From Hirsutella rhossiliensis (taxonomy: Eukaryota > Ascomycota > Sordariomycetes > Hypocreales > Ophiocordycipitaceae): a stretch of DNA of 64,000 nt. Where the stretch lies: assembly GCF_020360975.1 (NCBI RefSeq), contig NW_025408677.1:2170001-2234000 (forward strand), in the 5' to 3' direction. Position numbers and translations under genes: made by a program. Positions 43,282-54,445 of the stretch are shown here, piece after piece (within the stretch, counting starts at the first letter, position 1; each line of letters opens with the position of its first letter). The notes beneath the pieces are model-generated. The model was not told where the DNA came from. It made no database searches and saw only the letters and a program-made list of their open reading frames with translations.

Positions 43282-46188
43282 CTACCTTGCGCCGAGCTGG
43301 AATAGAAGCCCCCCTAAACCAACGTTGACGGCCAAATGCTGACCCAGACTCCAGGCCATGCAGTAGAGGTACTTGGGCGAGAAGACTGTCCAGATGAACA
43401 AATGTGTTCGCAGCGCAGTGCAAGCCGCCATGACAAACGCCGCACTGGCCGTCGTGAAAAGGGTAAGCAGAGTGAGGTGGTGGCGGAAGACATGGGCTTG
43501 GCCTTTTCTGCACTTGCGCAAGAGCAGAGAGTTGGTGGCCAAAGTCCAGAAAATAGGTCCGGCCCAGTTGCCTATGAATGTGAGGACGCCAACATACATG
43601 ATGTTGAAGTCGTTGACGCCATTGTACGCGCTCGACAAATCGACAGAGGAGATCGCATTGGAGCCGCCAAAGGCGAAGAAGAACGTGTTCTGGAGTAAGA
43701 TGGCTGAGGCGGTGATCTCGGGCACGGAAAGCTCGTCGCGCCCGAGACTGTAGCACATGGCCGAGGCCAGGAGGAGCAAAGGGATGTTGGTCGCACGAGA
43801 CTGTGTCATTGCCAAGAGGGTGTACAGGTGACGGAGGAGTCGCACTAGAAGCCCGTGTCAGTCCTCGCTTTGATCAATGAAAGGGAGCGGCTTACCAGAT
43901 GGCATGACATGTCGACCACCCCTATTTCTTTGGTACACGGCGACCGCCGCAAGCACCGTCATGAGCAGGAAAACGATTCGCGCTCTGGATGTCAGCGATG
44001 GACCCTCGAGTGCATCATTGAGCTTCTTGGCAAGGCCCGCCACAAGCTCAGGGGCATCTTCGGCCGTGAAGGCCAATTTGAAGATGAAGCCTGCAGAAAC
44101 AAGGGTAAATGTCAGGCTCAAGGCAACGATGACAGGGATGCCGCGCAGGTCGAGAAGCATTTGAATCAAGACAGATATGTACGTCAGGCTGACCAATGCC
44201 CAAACAAGCCGTGGATTTGGGGCAAGAAACATCTTGACGATGTCGGGCTCGCCTGCGAACTTCTGACCTGTCTGGTTCCAGCCTCTTGCTAAGCGCAAGG
44301 CCCCCAGGGATAGGAGGTGGCCGATTGCAGACGACAGCCGCGCCGTTCTAGGTTCCAATTAGTCTTCTGCGCAGAGCTGGACACGGCGCACCACGTTACC
44401 TCGATATGGCTCGCGAGCCAAGCCACGCTATCCAAAGTGTGGAGGACCAATACCAAAAGTGCTGTTCCTCCTCCACATAGCTGCTTGCGAACATCATAAT
44501 GCCGTATGACATGGTGATGAGTAGGAGAGGCGCGAAGTGAGCAGCTTTGCACGCGCCTTGTAGCATTGCAACCGCGCCAGAGCCGATGGCGGCCGCAATG
44601 GCCAAGCCCTGGCCGATAAATATCCGGGACATGTCATAGTTGGACGCCATGCTGCTCATCAGGTCTTGAGCCTTGCGCAGCCATGCTGACGTCTCAGTGA
44701 GCCAGACGTGGTCGACCTCGGCAGCAGGCGACAGTGAAGCTGCTTGCTTGCCGATCTTGCGCCATTCGCAGGCCAGCTCATGAACGCTTGTGGCTTCCAA
44801 TGCACATGGGTTGATGGTGTTGTGAATATCAAAGAGCTCTTTTCCAAAAGTAGCAGTCACAATATCGAGAATCTGCTGGGCATTGCGCACAAGAATCTGA
44901 ACCTTGTCGTTGGAACTGGGCCAGAACGGCAGAAATTCTGGAATAAAGGCTCCAAGGTTGTTCTTGGAGATGGGAAAGCCGAGCAGCGTGGCGATGGTCG
45001 GGGCAATGTCTGACTGCTCTACTGTTGTGTAGTAGTCAAACTCGTCGCCGGGCCGCGTTGGAGCAGGCAGCTTTTGCGAGATATCCCGGAGCTTTGGGGA
45101 CAGAAAAACCAATGCGGGCGACGTCTCGCCGGGGGAGGAAGCTCCGTGATTGCCGGCATCATTCATGCCGTGGTCGCCGCACAGAACCAAGAGTGTTGAC
45201 TGCAAGTGATGTTTGGATTCCATGGCCTTGTATATGGTCTCGACTACGTCATCCATTTCACGCTGTTTTGGAAGCATGTTGGAGCTGCGCGGCGTCAGCG
45301 GCGAACTTGGCTGCTGTGGTGGAGAGAGAGTACCTTCTGGGTCCAGCTTTGTGGCCAATGTGGTCGAGTCCAAGGTAGTGCAGCACCATCAAGCCCCAGT
45401 CACTTCTTTCAAGCTCGGCAGCGATGTTTCGCGTGACGTTGTGATCCACCTCAGTGAAGTCCTTGACGAGAATTAGCTGTGAGCTACGATGGGTGAACGA
45501 GAGAGGGCAACCCTACCGAGACGAAGAAGCTCGTTGTCCCGTCGTGCCGATCAAAGGTATCCGGAAATAGCTTCAGCCAAGTATCGTCACCGTACATGAG
45601 GAGCTTGCCTTTGCCGGCGGCCTTGAGCTGGGCCAGCCAGGTGTCTTGAGTGGCCAGTGTGGACGAGGTGTCGGCTTCATTGATGTTGAGAATGAGGTCA
45701 ACAAACGAGGGAATAGATCCGGTGGTGATAGCCTTGATCCTGGGCATGGTCACCGTCGGAGACCGAGCATTGGCCGTGAAGGGGATGGCGGCGCCATCAC
45801 GGATGAGACTAGGAGAGGCCGTGAGAAGGAAGCCGCTGCTAGGCAAGGAGGCGAGGGCGAGGGAGCACACCTCTGTGTGTACTTGAAGCCGGAGCCGTCT
45901 GAGTAAACAAAATCACTGTCATGGCAGTCAGTAGCTGCCCGCTCGCATCGGTACCGAGTTGGCCTCTACTTGCCTTCTCAACGCATCGACGACCATGAAG
46001 ATCAGCCGATCGAAGGGGGCGCCGGGCGCCGGGCCTTGGCCGAGAGCCTCATGGTCGGCCAAGCCCGGAAGAAAGGGTTTGTGAGGGAAGAATCCGGTGG
46101 CAAAGACGACAATGGACAGTGGTATAAAGAGGTTGGCAATGACAAGCACAAGGGTGCATAGCAGCGACCCATCTCGAGTGGCCACCAT
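43282..46188 (-). CDS. LAS21: GPI ethanolamine phosphate transferase 2 (LAS21/GPI7)
   Basis: ER membrane enzyme that adds phosphoethanolamine to the second mannose of GPI anchors. Seven exons (46188-45974, 45915-45871, 45808-45517, 45461-45334, 45284-44400, 44347-43896, 43844-43282) give 859 residues. The lumenal phosphodiesterase-like domain has FDRLIFMVVDALRSDFVYSD, SPTVTMPRIKAITTGSIPSF, LGLDHIGHKAG and LLVLCGDHGMNDAGNHG, which carry the expected metal ligands. The C-terminal half has many hydrophobic segments (for example VFLLMTVLAAVAVYQ). The first intron uses a GC donor (AAG|GCAAGT at 45974/45973): a GT choice four bases later breaks the frame, whereas GC restores the family motif ALRSDFVYS. 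The ATG at 46188 is the first in frame. Confidence 0.94.
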
Positions 46189-46607
46189 GTCCACTCGCGA
46201 GAAGGAGGCGAGATGAGAGTCGCGAAAAGGGGACAGGTTCCGTCAAGGGCCACAATTGCAATCCATCAGAGACGATCCGTATTGACGGGGCGGATCCCGA
46301 TGGCTGCAGCACGCGAAGTTAAGTTGTCGCTTGCTGTTGGCGTCGTTGTTTGACACGGGAGCTTCCAGGTTGGTGTACCTTGATAACCTTGCGGGTCCTC
46401 CACCAGGTCCCCTGTTGATTGTACTGTAGCGGCGCCTGCGCCACACCTACTAGGGAGGAACCTAGTAAACACCACCAGGGAAAGTGCCTGTTTCTACAAA
46501 TTACTTTATCACGGATTATCTTGTAGGACTGGGTCGAGAACAGTGAGAAGACGAGCAAGGGGAGTGAAACCCGGGCGACCGGATTTTGAGTTTATGTTTC
46601 ATTTACT
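46189..46607. other. Spacer between LAS21 start and LLPH-like gene end
   Basis: LAS21 promoter and the 3' flank of the next gene. No gene is seen. Confidence 0.5.
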
Positions 46608-47198
46608 TCATTGCGGATCCTTGGTCTTATTCCTCCTCTTGGCTGCCAGCCTGTCGCTGTACTTTTTGAAGACAACAGACGACTTTTTCGGTTTCCTCTT
46701 CTCAACACGCTTCTTGCCCGTCGAGGCCTTGGACGGCTCCTTAGAATCCACCTCCATGACTGCGCGGACAAGCATGTCAGCGGTGAAGGAGTGACAGAAT
46801 CTCCAAGGAAGAATGATGGCAGCCATGATCGGGGAAAGAGAGAGAAAGTCGAGAAGAAGCGTACCATTATCGTCGACATCGGCCTCGGCCTCGTTGGCGT
46901 CGTCGTCGTTTACTGAAACTCATTATCAGTCCAAGATCCATTTCCAATTTTCCCTTGGTATCTATTCCGCCCGTTGGGAGCAGACCAAGTTTTCACGCTA
47001 GATGTAGAGAAAAGAGGCATTTTTCTTACTCTCCATGGCCACATCTCTGAGGCTGGCCTTGGGCTTGGGCTGCTTTGCCAGGTCCAGCAGCTTGGCCGAG
47101 AGACGCTCATCTCGCGCAAGCTCTGCAGGGCCGAAGACGGTGGCAGCCTTGCGCCGGTTGTTTTGCTTCTTGGAGCTCGATCGTGAGCTTTTGGCCAT
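46608..47198 (-). CDS. Small basic nucleolar LLPH/DUF2423-like protein
   Basis: Exons 47198-47030, 46912-46865 and 46759-46608 give 122 residues. The head MAKSSRSSSKKQNNRRKAAT followed by RDERLSAKLLDLA matches the conserved N-terminal signature of the UPF0642/LLPH family (YBL028C in yeast), small nucleolar proteins linked to pre-60S assembly. The middle is acidic (INDDDANEAEADVDDN) and the tail is very basic, KKRVEKRKPKKSSVVFKKYS to the end. The second exon is only 48 bases and is inferred because it carries the frame into the basic tail; phases agree at both joins. Family assignment is good, detailed function less so. Confidence 0.85.
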
Positions 47199-48177
47199 CT
47201 TTGCGACAGTGTGTGCCGGTGAGGCCTGTGAGGATTTTGCGCGGAAATTGAACACCAGGATTGTCGTAGGTGGGAGCGAGAGTGAACGGGCGTTGAGAGG
47301 GTGACATTTTTTCCCCCTCCCTCTTCTGACGGCAGGCAGCGAGTCTTGGTTGTGGCAGGGTGTGGCTGAACTCTCAAGTAATTTACCTACGGATACGGTG
47401 GTGAAGGAAAAAAGTAACTTGTCATCAGATGGTAGATACCAACTGAATGTATGTGCCTTGGCACGACCCATCGAGTATCTACTTGAATGAACACTCGTAC
47501 CTCTCTCAACGGACATGGCCAGGCCCAGGTACCTTGTCCTGCCTGTCTTTGTCGTCAAGACGTAGCCAAGCCGGAGCCTGATGCCCTTGCCTTCACCTTT
47601 GGCACCTTCGTCAGAGAGGTGCGGAATGGAATGGAGGATCCATGGCCGCTCTCACCCATCTATGCACTCCCTCGAGGCACTTGTCGTCCTGGCAGTTGGC
47701 TCGCAGCTGACCGAAGCCACCACTTCTTGACCCTATTTTTTTCCCTTCCCCAAACCTTAGCGCGGCGCAGTCTCTGTCGTGACTCCATGCCTTGTCGAGG
47801 CCGCCGCCGCCGCCGCTGCTGCCACGAGCCCTCGACCACCCACCAACCTCGAGCCGTCAACATCCTGCTCGCCGGTCTGGCCGCCGCCATCAGACCCCTC
47901 GAGCAGTGACCCGGGGTGCGCCAGACCTCGACATCTGTCCGGTGGCTAGACTGGGCCGATCCTCCGACGAGCACCGAGTCCCCGATTCCTACGGCCGCAC
48001 CGCAGCCCCGGCACCTCCTTCCTTCCCCAACGCCGACGCCCTCCTGCCTCGGTCTGAAAGCTCAAGACGCTGCCTCTCTCCCGCCCACAGCTGCCTTTCA
48101 TGAGGCCCCGCAGCTGAGGCTACCGCTGCCCACCCGTCGCTCCTGCCCCTCGAGCCGCGCAGCTACCTGCGCCCACC
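47199..48177. other. Divergent promoter, LLPH-like / SIZ gene
   Basis: Shared upstream region, with a CACCATCC/CCTC-rich leader before the SIZ start. A TACGGATAC word occurs at about 47387. No gene is seen. Confidence 0.5.
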
Positions 48178-50264
48178 ATGGCGTCACCATTGCCTCCCAT
48201 TTCACGGCAGGAAGTGTCCCAGCTCGTCAGGCAGGTGCAGGGAAATCAGCTCTTCAACCGCCAGCTGTCCTCGGTCTGCCAAGTCAACGGCCTCAAAAGC
48301 ACCGGCGTCAAGGCCGACCTCCAACGCCGTATTGTTTATCGTGAGTGGCGGCGCGCACCCATTCCCCCTCTCCTTTCGTCCTCTTCTCTTTTCCCTCCTT
48401 CTGTCTTTTTATTGCAACGCTCGTCTTTGGGATGCCGCTATTTTACCTTGCAGCTGTTGGTTGGCCCCTTCTCTTGACTGTCGTGGCTGACCTCGCCTGC
48501 CCATGGAATCCAGTCATCCAGGAAACAGTCAACGCCAACGACGTGTCACGATTTCACCAGGTCCGTCAGAGCATCGCCAACGCATTCGCGCAACGATCCA
48601 GCCCCTCGTCCAAATCTGCCGCTGCCGCTCGAAGCAGCAACCCGACGTCGTCGCACTCGTCGCTGTCAACGCAATTTGCGTCCCCGATGCCTTCGTACAG
48701 CAACGGCACCAACGCCTACCAGCAGCGAACATATCATGACGCTTCTTCTACGGCTTCCACTGGCCATGCGCCTGCCACGCCGTATACTCCAGCCGCACCG
48801 TCCCTGACCTTTAAGCCGAGCCCCTTTTACAGGGTCGAGACTCCCGTCAGTACACTGCGTGTCTGCGAAGGCAAGTCGCTTGTCCAATTTTTTGCAGTCT
48901 TTTGCGCCGTGGAGCGTGTCGAGTTGCTGACTTCCCTTCTTGAACTGTCTAGTCATGACACAGCACAGAAACTCAATCAACATACCCCTCAAGCTGAGCG
49001 ATCATCCGGCGCTTCAGCGTTGTCTCAGCGACAAGTCCTGCCGGGTCATGATATTTTGTGCTGGCGAATCATCTGGCCTTCAAGATATCGTCTTTCCCCA
49101 CCAATCCGAACTTAAGGTCAACAGCGGCGAGATCAAGGCGAATCTACGAGGCCTGAAGAACAAGCCAGGGTCTACGAGGCCCGTGGATGTCACCAACGCG
49201 TTGCGCCTGAAAACAAACCAGGCCAATAGCATCGATTTCACCTACGCGTTGACGAGCAAGGTAAGATGCCCCCCCCCTTCTTCCCTACCCTGTCCTCGTG
49301 GCCACTGCCTCGTCCTGCTTTGACAAGGGGTTTTCGCAGGCCATCGGCCCCACCCCGTCTCTGAGAACTTGCTGACCCCAAAATGACAGAAATTCTACCT
49401 CATTGCTAATCTCTGCAAAATCATTTCAGTCCCTGAACTTGTTTCCGCCGTGTCTACCCGCCGGAGGATACCGAAAGAATCAGTCATCGCGGAACGTAAG
49501 TACATTCTTCTGGCGCAAATCATGCAGCCTGCTGATTTTCTCGCAGTGAACAAGAAAGCCCAGGACCCCGACGTCGTGGCAACCTCTCAGGTCTTGTCCC
49601 TAAAATGCCCTCTTTCATACATGAGGCTGGATATTCCTTGTCGGAGCTTGAGTTGCACACATGTTCAGTGCTTTGATGCGACATCGTATCTCCAGCTGCA
49701 GGAACAAGGGCCGCAGTGGCTTTGTCCCATTTGCAACAAGTCGGCTCCGTATGAGCAGCTGGCGGTTGATGAGTGAGTCTCCCTTTTTGGCCCTCGTGGA
49801 TTTGGTGCTGACAGCCAGCTAGCTACGTTAGGGATATTCTTGAGAATACCCCTAAAGATTTGGAGTCAGTCACCATCGAGCCCAACGGCCGATGGCTGAT
49901 TAAGCCGTCCCAAGATGACCATCAGGACACGGCCAACGACACATCGTTGGAGGACGATGACTTGGTGGAAATATCCGAAGCCAATGTTGCGGGCGGGCGT
50001 CGGATGGAGACTCCCAGAACATTCACGCCGAGTGTCAGAACACCCGCTTCCAGCGGCAGAGATGGCTCGGCAGGCGCCCCTCGAGGTGCCGCCTCGTTCA
50101 GTACTAAGCGACCAGCACCAGCAGTTATTGACCTTACTGGGGACTCGGACGACGAGGAGCCCGTGGAACGGCCCAGCAAGCGGCAGAGCACAGCAACAAA
50201 CGGGGTTCGCGATGGTAGTAGCCTTGGTTTCCTGAGTGAGTCGCCTGTTGACATGAATCCTTAG
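48178..50264 (+). CDS. SUMO E3 ligase of the Siz/PIAS family
   Basis: Nuclear E3 that promotes SUMO transfer from Ubc9. Six exons (48178-48340, 48514-48870, 48953-49260, 49390-49495, 49547-49772, 49823-50264) give 533 residues. A SAP-like DNA-binding helix pair (QLVRQVQGNQLFNRQLSSVC to GVKADLQRRIVY) comes first, then a Ser/Thr-rich linker. The PINIT domain follows (PFYRVETPVSTLRVCEVMTQ to SIDFTYALTSKKFYL). The SP-RING has C332, C348, H350, C353, C371 and C374. A SUMO-interacting motif VIDLTGDSDDEE lies near residue 480. The intron after exon 2 has a GC donor (GAAG|GCAAGT at 48870/48871), needed to keep RVCEVMTQ in frame. A gene symbol is not given because Siz1, Siz2 and Pli1 cannot be told apart here. 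Confidence 0.94.
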
Positions 50265-51068
50265 TCGGGATCCCGTCCAGCGCAACGACGCCGTCGGCGA
50301 CGAGCACATATCCCGGATGACGGGGATGTCGGCAATCATGCTGAGGCATGAGAGATTTCTGTTTCGAGTTGATTTTCCAGGCCACGCGCAAGAGGCGTTT
50401 ACGGCAGACGGACGGTTGAAAAAAAGGATTCCCCTTTCCGTGATTGATTTCATTTCTGGCGTTGGCAGGTGGTCGTGAAGTGCCGGGGGTCGAGATCGAC
50501 GACTTCAGGAGAGCTGCCTGATTCCCTTTGTCGCTTGCCTTGCTGCTAGACATGATGTCGTCGGACGACGGTTGAGAATAAGGGTTCAAGATTTGGTCTG
50601 CAAGATTTGCGACGGACGCGCGAGTCGGGGGACGAACGATTTGATAGTATGATGCTGCATGAATGAGCTGTGCCCCAACACAGACGCCTTTTGAAGTCTG
50701 GACAGGCAACAGCTTCTGGAGATAATACAGACATTTCTACGGCCGCACGAAGTGGTAATGACAGGAGCATGGTGCCCGACTGCCCATCGTCTCTCACCCG
50801 GCAAATGACTTGGACTGCCCCGCGCCAGCCTTGCCCCGCGTTCGCCAAGGCGCTAATCAGCCGCCTTGTCGTCACGTGCTGCCGCAGCTTGCTTCTTCGA
50901 GCTTCCCGGTGACGTCCCGATTTTGTGTACCACCGCCCTCAGACACCTGCATCCTTTGCCTCTTCCGTAATCGACTCGACCGACGCGTCCTTCCCATCTC
51001 CGAGACACGCCAAAACTCACGCTTCTTCAACCGCAAGCCCGGCGCAGTCTCGATCTGATCATCCAATC
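50265..51068. other. Intergenic region between SIZ and TRS33 genes
   Basis: SIZ 3' flank and TRS33 promoter, including a CACGTG at 50873-50878. No gene is seen. Confidence 0.5.
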
Positions 51069-51963
51069 ATGTCTCTAGAACCCGTCATGCCGCCCTACAA
51101 CGCCACCGACCCGTCGGCCACGTTCCTCTCCTCGTCGTGCCTCGACTTCTTGCTCATCGAGCTGGTGCCCCTCGCCTACCGCGTCACGAGCGAGCGAGAC
51201 GCGCCCGCGCCCTACTCGGACTCGAATGGCGGCGCCGGCGCCGGCCAGGGCGGCCCAGCCGTCGGGTCGGGGGCCAGTCGCGCCGTCAGCTCCGGCTCGG
51301 TGCTTGTTGCGGGCTCCGGGTCGACGCTGCGCAAGGTGGATGAGGACGAGGAGCTTGATGCAGTGCACTTTCGGCTCGAGTCTCTTGGGTACAGGGTCGG
51401 GCAGGGGCTGGTCGAGCGGTACGTCTGTCCTCTTCCCTCGCCAGTCTCTCTCTCTCTCTACACGTCCCGACTGAACGTCGCCCCCGCTCCTCCGCAGGTT
51501 CTCCAGAGATCGCCCTCGGTTCAACGATACACTCGATGTTATCAAGTTTCTCTGCAAAGACCTCTGGTCACTAGTCTTTGGCAAGAACATCGATAACCTG
51601 AAAACAAATCACCGCGTACGTCACCTCGCCGCAACAAACCGCCGTTAGTTGCTGGCCACTTACACACGGCTTAGGGAGTCTACGTCTTGACGGACAATGT
51701 ATTCCGCCCATTTTCAAGAATGAGCACCGAGGCAGGTGGCCAAGCAGTTATTCGTGCGCAACCGGTACGTTTCGAGCTTGTCCCTTCTTTTCGTGTCCAA
51801 AGTATCTTGTCGTGTGCTCACGACCAGTCAGTTCCTCTGGTTTCCCTGCGGCATAGTGCGAGGCGCTCTGGCTGCCTTGGGGATGAATGCCACTGTCCAA
51901 GCCGAGATCAACGACCTCCCAGGAGCCGTATTTCAGATCAAAACCCTCCCCGCCAAGTCATAG
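51069..51963 (+). CDS. TRS33: TRAPP complex subunit Trs33 (TRAPPC6)
   Basis: Subunit of the TRAPP tethering complex, the Ypt1/Rab1 exchange factor at the Golgi. Exons 51069-51418, 51498-51615, 51675-51764 and 51832-51963 give 229 residues. Conserved parts are [60 protein letters not shown] then [17 protein letters not shown], and [20 protein letters not shown]. The fold is split by a Gly/Ala/Ser-rich insert of about 45 residues (around 50-95), which is not in the animal protein and is expected to be a disordered loop. All joins are in phase and the last exon is 44 codons including the stop. Confidence 0.93.
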
Positions 51964-52310
51964 CCACCGGCCTCGTCAACCAATCGCAACCAAGCTCTGG
52001 CGCCCGCCCAATGCCTCGCCCACACTCAACACAGCACCAACGACTGCTGGAGCAACCCGACGCCCCGTCCAATCACCTCCGTCCTCAGCCTAGCAATCAA
52101 ATGCACCCCAGCATCTAGATGGCTGATGAGAAACGGCAATCAATGGACGGGGGTGGAACGGCGGTACAGCACTTCACAGCCTGTGAGAAGAGCGCATCAT
52201 CAGCAAGTCGGGCCTCGATCGTATATTTAAAGCCTAGCTTCATAGCTACTGCCAACAAGACAGGCGCCCTTTCTTCCGAAAAGTCGCTTCATGGGGTCTC
52301 GGGGGGCTAA
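51964..52310. other. Convergent spacer TRS33 / malate dehydrogenase
   Basis: A 347-base convergent spacer holding the two 3' flanks. No gene is seen. Confidence 0.5.
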
Positions 52311-53712
52311 TCACTTTTGGGGCGGGTTGTGGGCGAAGTCGATGCCCTTCTTAATGTTACCCTTGAGGTCCTCAGTAGCCTTGTCCAGCAGCTTCTTCTC
52401 CTTGTCGGTGATGCCCTCCAAGGGGTTTCTGGCCTTCTCAGCTCCGTTGGGCTAAGAAGAGAAATGGTTAGCCATGGTTAGCCCTAGGACAACAGCAAAG
52501 AAAACTGGGCAGCCATACCCCAAGCTCAATCGGGACGGAGAAGAAGTCGCATTTGGTCGCCTTGGCAATGGCATCGCCTCCTGGAACGCCAGGGAGGTAG
52601 ACGTAGCTCGGCTCAACGAGACCCTTCTCGCCCTTGACAGCCCGAAGAAGCTTCTCGGCAAATCTAGGGAGGGGTGTATTAGTCAGGCTGGTTGACAGAC
52701 GTTCATCTCACGCGTGGACTAACCGGAACCCGGCATATGCCATGGAAAGGGTGGCTGAACCAGCGCCATCCTTGGCCTTTACGACCTCGTCGCCACCAAA
52801 CTGGACACGGTTGACGAGGTTGTCGTACTTGTCATCAGGAATCTTGACAGCGGGAGAGGCTTGGCTGAAGAGGGGCACAATGGTTTCGCCAGAATGGCCG
52901 CCAATGACGGGCACAGTGAGCTTCTGGGGTTCGGACTGGCCGGTGATTTCCGCAACAAAGGTCTCGGCGCGGACGATGTCGAGGGTGGTGACACCGAAAA
53001 GACGCTGGGCATTGAAAACCTTCTTGGCCTTGAGGACCTCGGCAGAGATGGGGACGGTCGAGTTGACAGGGTTCGAGATGACGAGGATAAAGGCCTTTGG
53101 GGCGACCTCGGCGGCAATCTCAATCAAGCCTTTGACAATGCCGGCATTAATGTTGAAGAGATCGTCGCGGGTCATGCCGGGCTTGCCTAGAAAACAGCCA
53201 AAGCCAGTCAGTACGGATTTTGCAAGGTTGAGGCAGCATCCATGGCCAAGCGCAGCGGGGTCTTTCTCACGTGGGATGCCGGCGGGGATGACGATGATGT
53301 CGGCATTCTTGAAGGCGGCCTTTGCACCATCGTCGGCAGGGAGGTGGCCGGAGATTTTCTGGAGCCGTCAGGTTAGCTCCATTGCAAGGCTCGTGAATAA
53401 AGGCAGCTGTTAGCTGGGACAAAGGCTTACCGCACGAGAGGAAATGTGGGAGAGGTCGGCAGCAACACCCGGGGTGTTGACGACATCGTAGAGAGCCAGC
53501 TCGTCGATGAGCGGGCTGGTCTTGAGGAGCAGCGACAGCGGCTGTTGGGAGCAGTCAGCTCCGGTATCCATCTCGGCAAGTCGTCAATGCACACCTGGCC
53601 GATGCCACCAGAAGCACCCGCAACAACTGCATCGAGAGAGCGTCAGCTTGGGAGCTCCCGCGCGGGTGCGGGGTTGAGGTGAGGGGCAGCGCGTCGTACC
53701 AGCCTTGACCAT
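52311..53712 (-). CDS. Malate dehydrogenase, cytosolic form
   Basis: NAD-dependent interconversion of malate and oxaloacetate. Seven exons (53712-53700, 53626-53595, 53541-53431, 53358-53271, 53186-52724, 52663-52519, 52451-52311) give 330 residues, with a first coding exon of only 13 bases. The joined start [20 protein letters not shown] has the Rossmann GxSGGIG loop and no mitochondrial leader. Substrate and catalytic motifs are [18 protein letters not shown] and [11 protein letters not shown] (the His of GGHSGE is catalytic). [14 protein letters not shown] and ending HNPPQK match the cytosolic fungal branch rather than the mitochondrial one. The acceptor for exon 7 is exact by phase. Confidence 0.94.
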
Positions 53713-54445
53713 GGTGAAGAGTGCACGCGTGGATGGAACGAGGTTGGCTGGAAAAATGAGCAGCCGGATGCTTGCGAGAGGGGATAGTGTTCCAACAAGC
53801 TTACTATTGGAAGGGAGCTCGTTGATGTGGAGGAAGAGGCGGGCAACGGAGCTGTCGAGGGATGGATGGTGGGGGAGGGGAAGAGGGGAAGGCAGGCTTG
53901 GCTTGCGAGACAGACACGAGCTTGACCTGTATGGCCTCGGCCCGCTTACCGAGGGGCCATGACGACTAGATACTTTTCGAACAACCCCTTTTCCAGGTAC
54001 AATAGTTAAGTTACCATGATTTCTCCATGCCATAGGGCCCCCTTGACAAAACTGCTCGTTTATGCAACCAACATGGTTTCGCTTTCATATTTTAGCATTC
54101 ATAGTATCCACGGATGGCCTTTAATTACCCGTACCTGTTGAAGAAGGCAGACCCGCTCAAGGTCACGGCCAAGGCAGTGAGACCGGCTAAGTTACTTTAT
54201 ATCACTCCGAAGCCATTTGGTGGCAGCAAAAAGCTTCAAGGTCATGTCGAACTTCCATCCACGTCGTCCGTAGTCCCATAGCCAACATGTGGCTGATGCT
54301 GAGAAGCATGATGCTCCAGGCTATTTCTCCACGTTCGCCTTCTCCCATTCGTGAAGGCCATACCGGCCTGCTGTAACATCTGCATCCTCGTCGCCAAACC
54401 ACGGTTCTCTTTACCAAGAAGCAGCACTTGCAACACAGCGGGAAC
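53713..54445. other. Divergent promoter, malate dehydrogenase / DUF3669 gene
   Basis: Shared upstream DNA. The first 250 bases may be malate dehydrogenase 5' leader. No gene is supported. Confidence 0.5.

Noticed and set aside
52311..53712. Mitochondrial malate dehydrogenase
   Set aside because: The spliced start [14 protein letters not shown] has no targeting peptide and the body follows the cytosolic branch.
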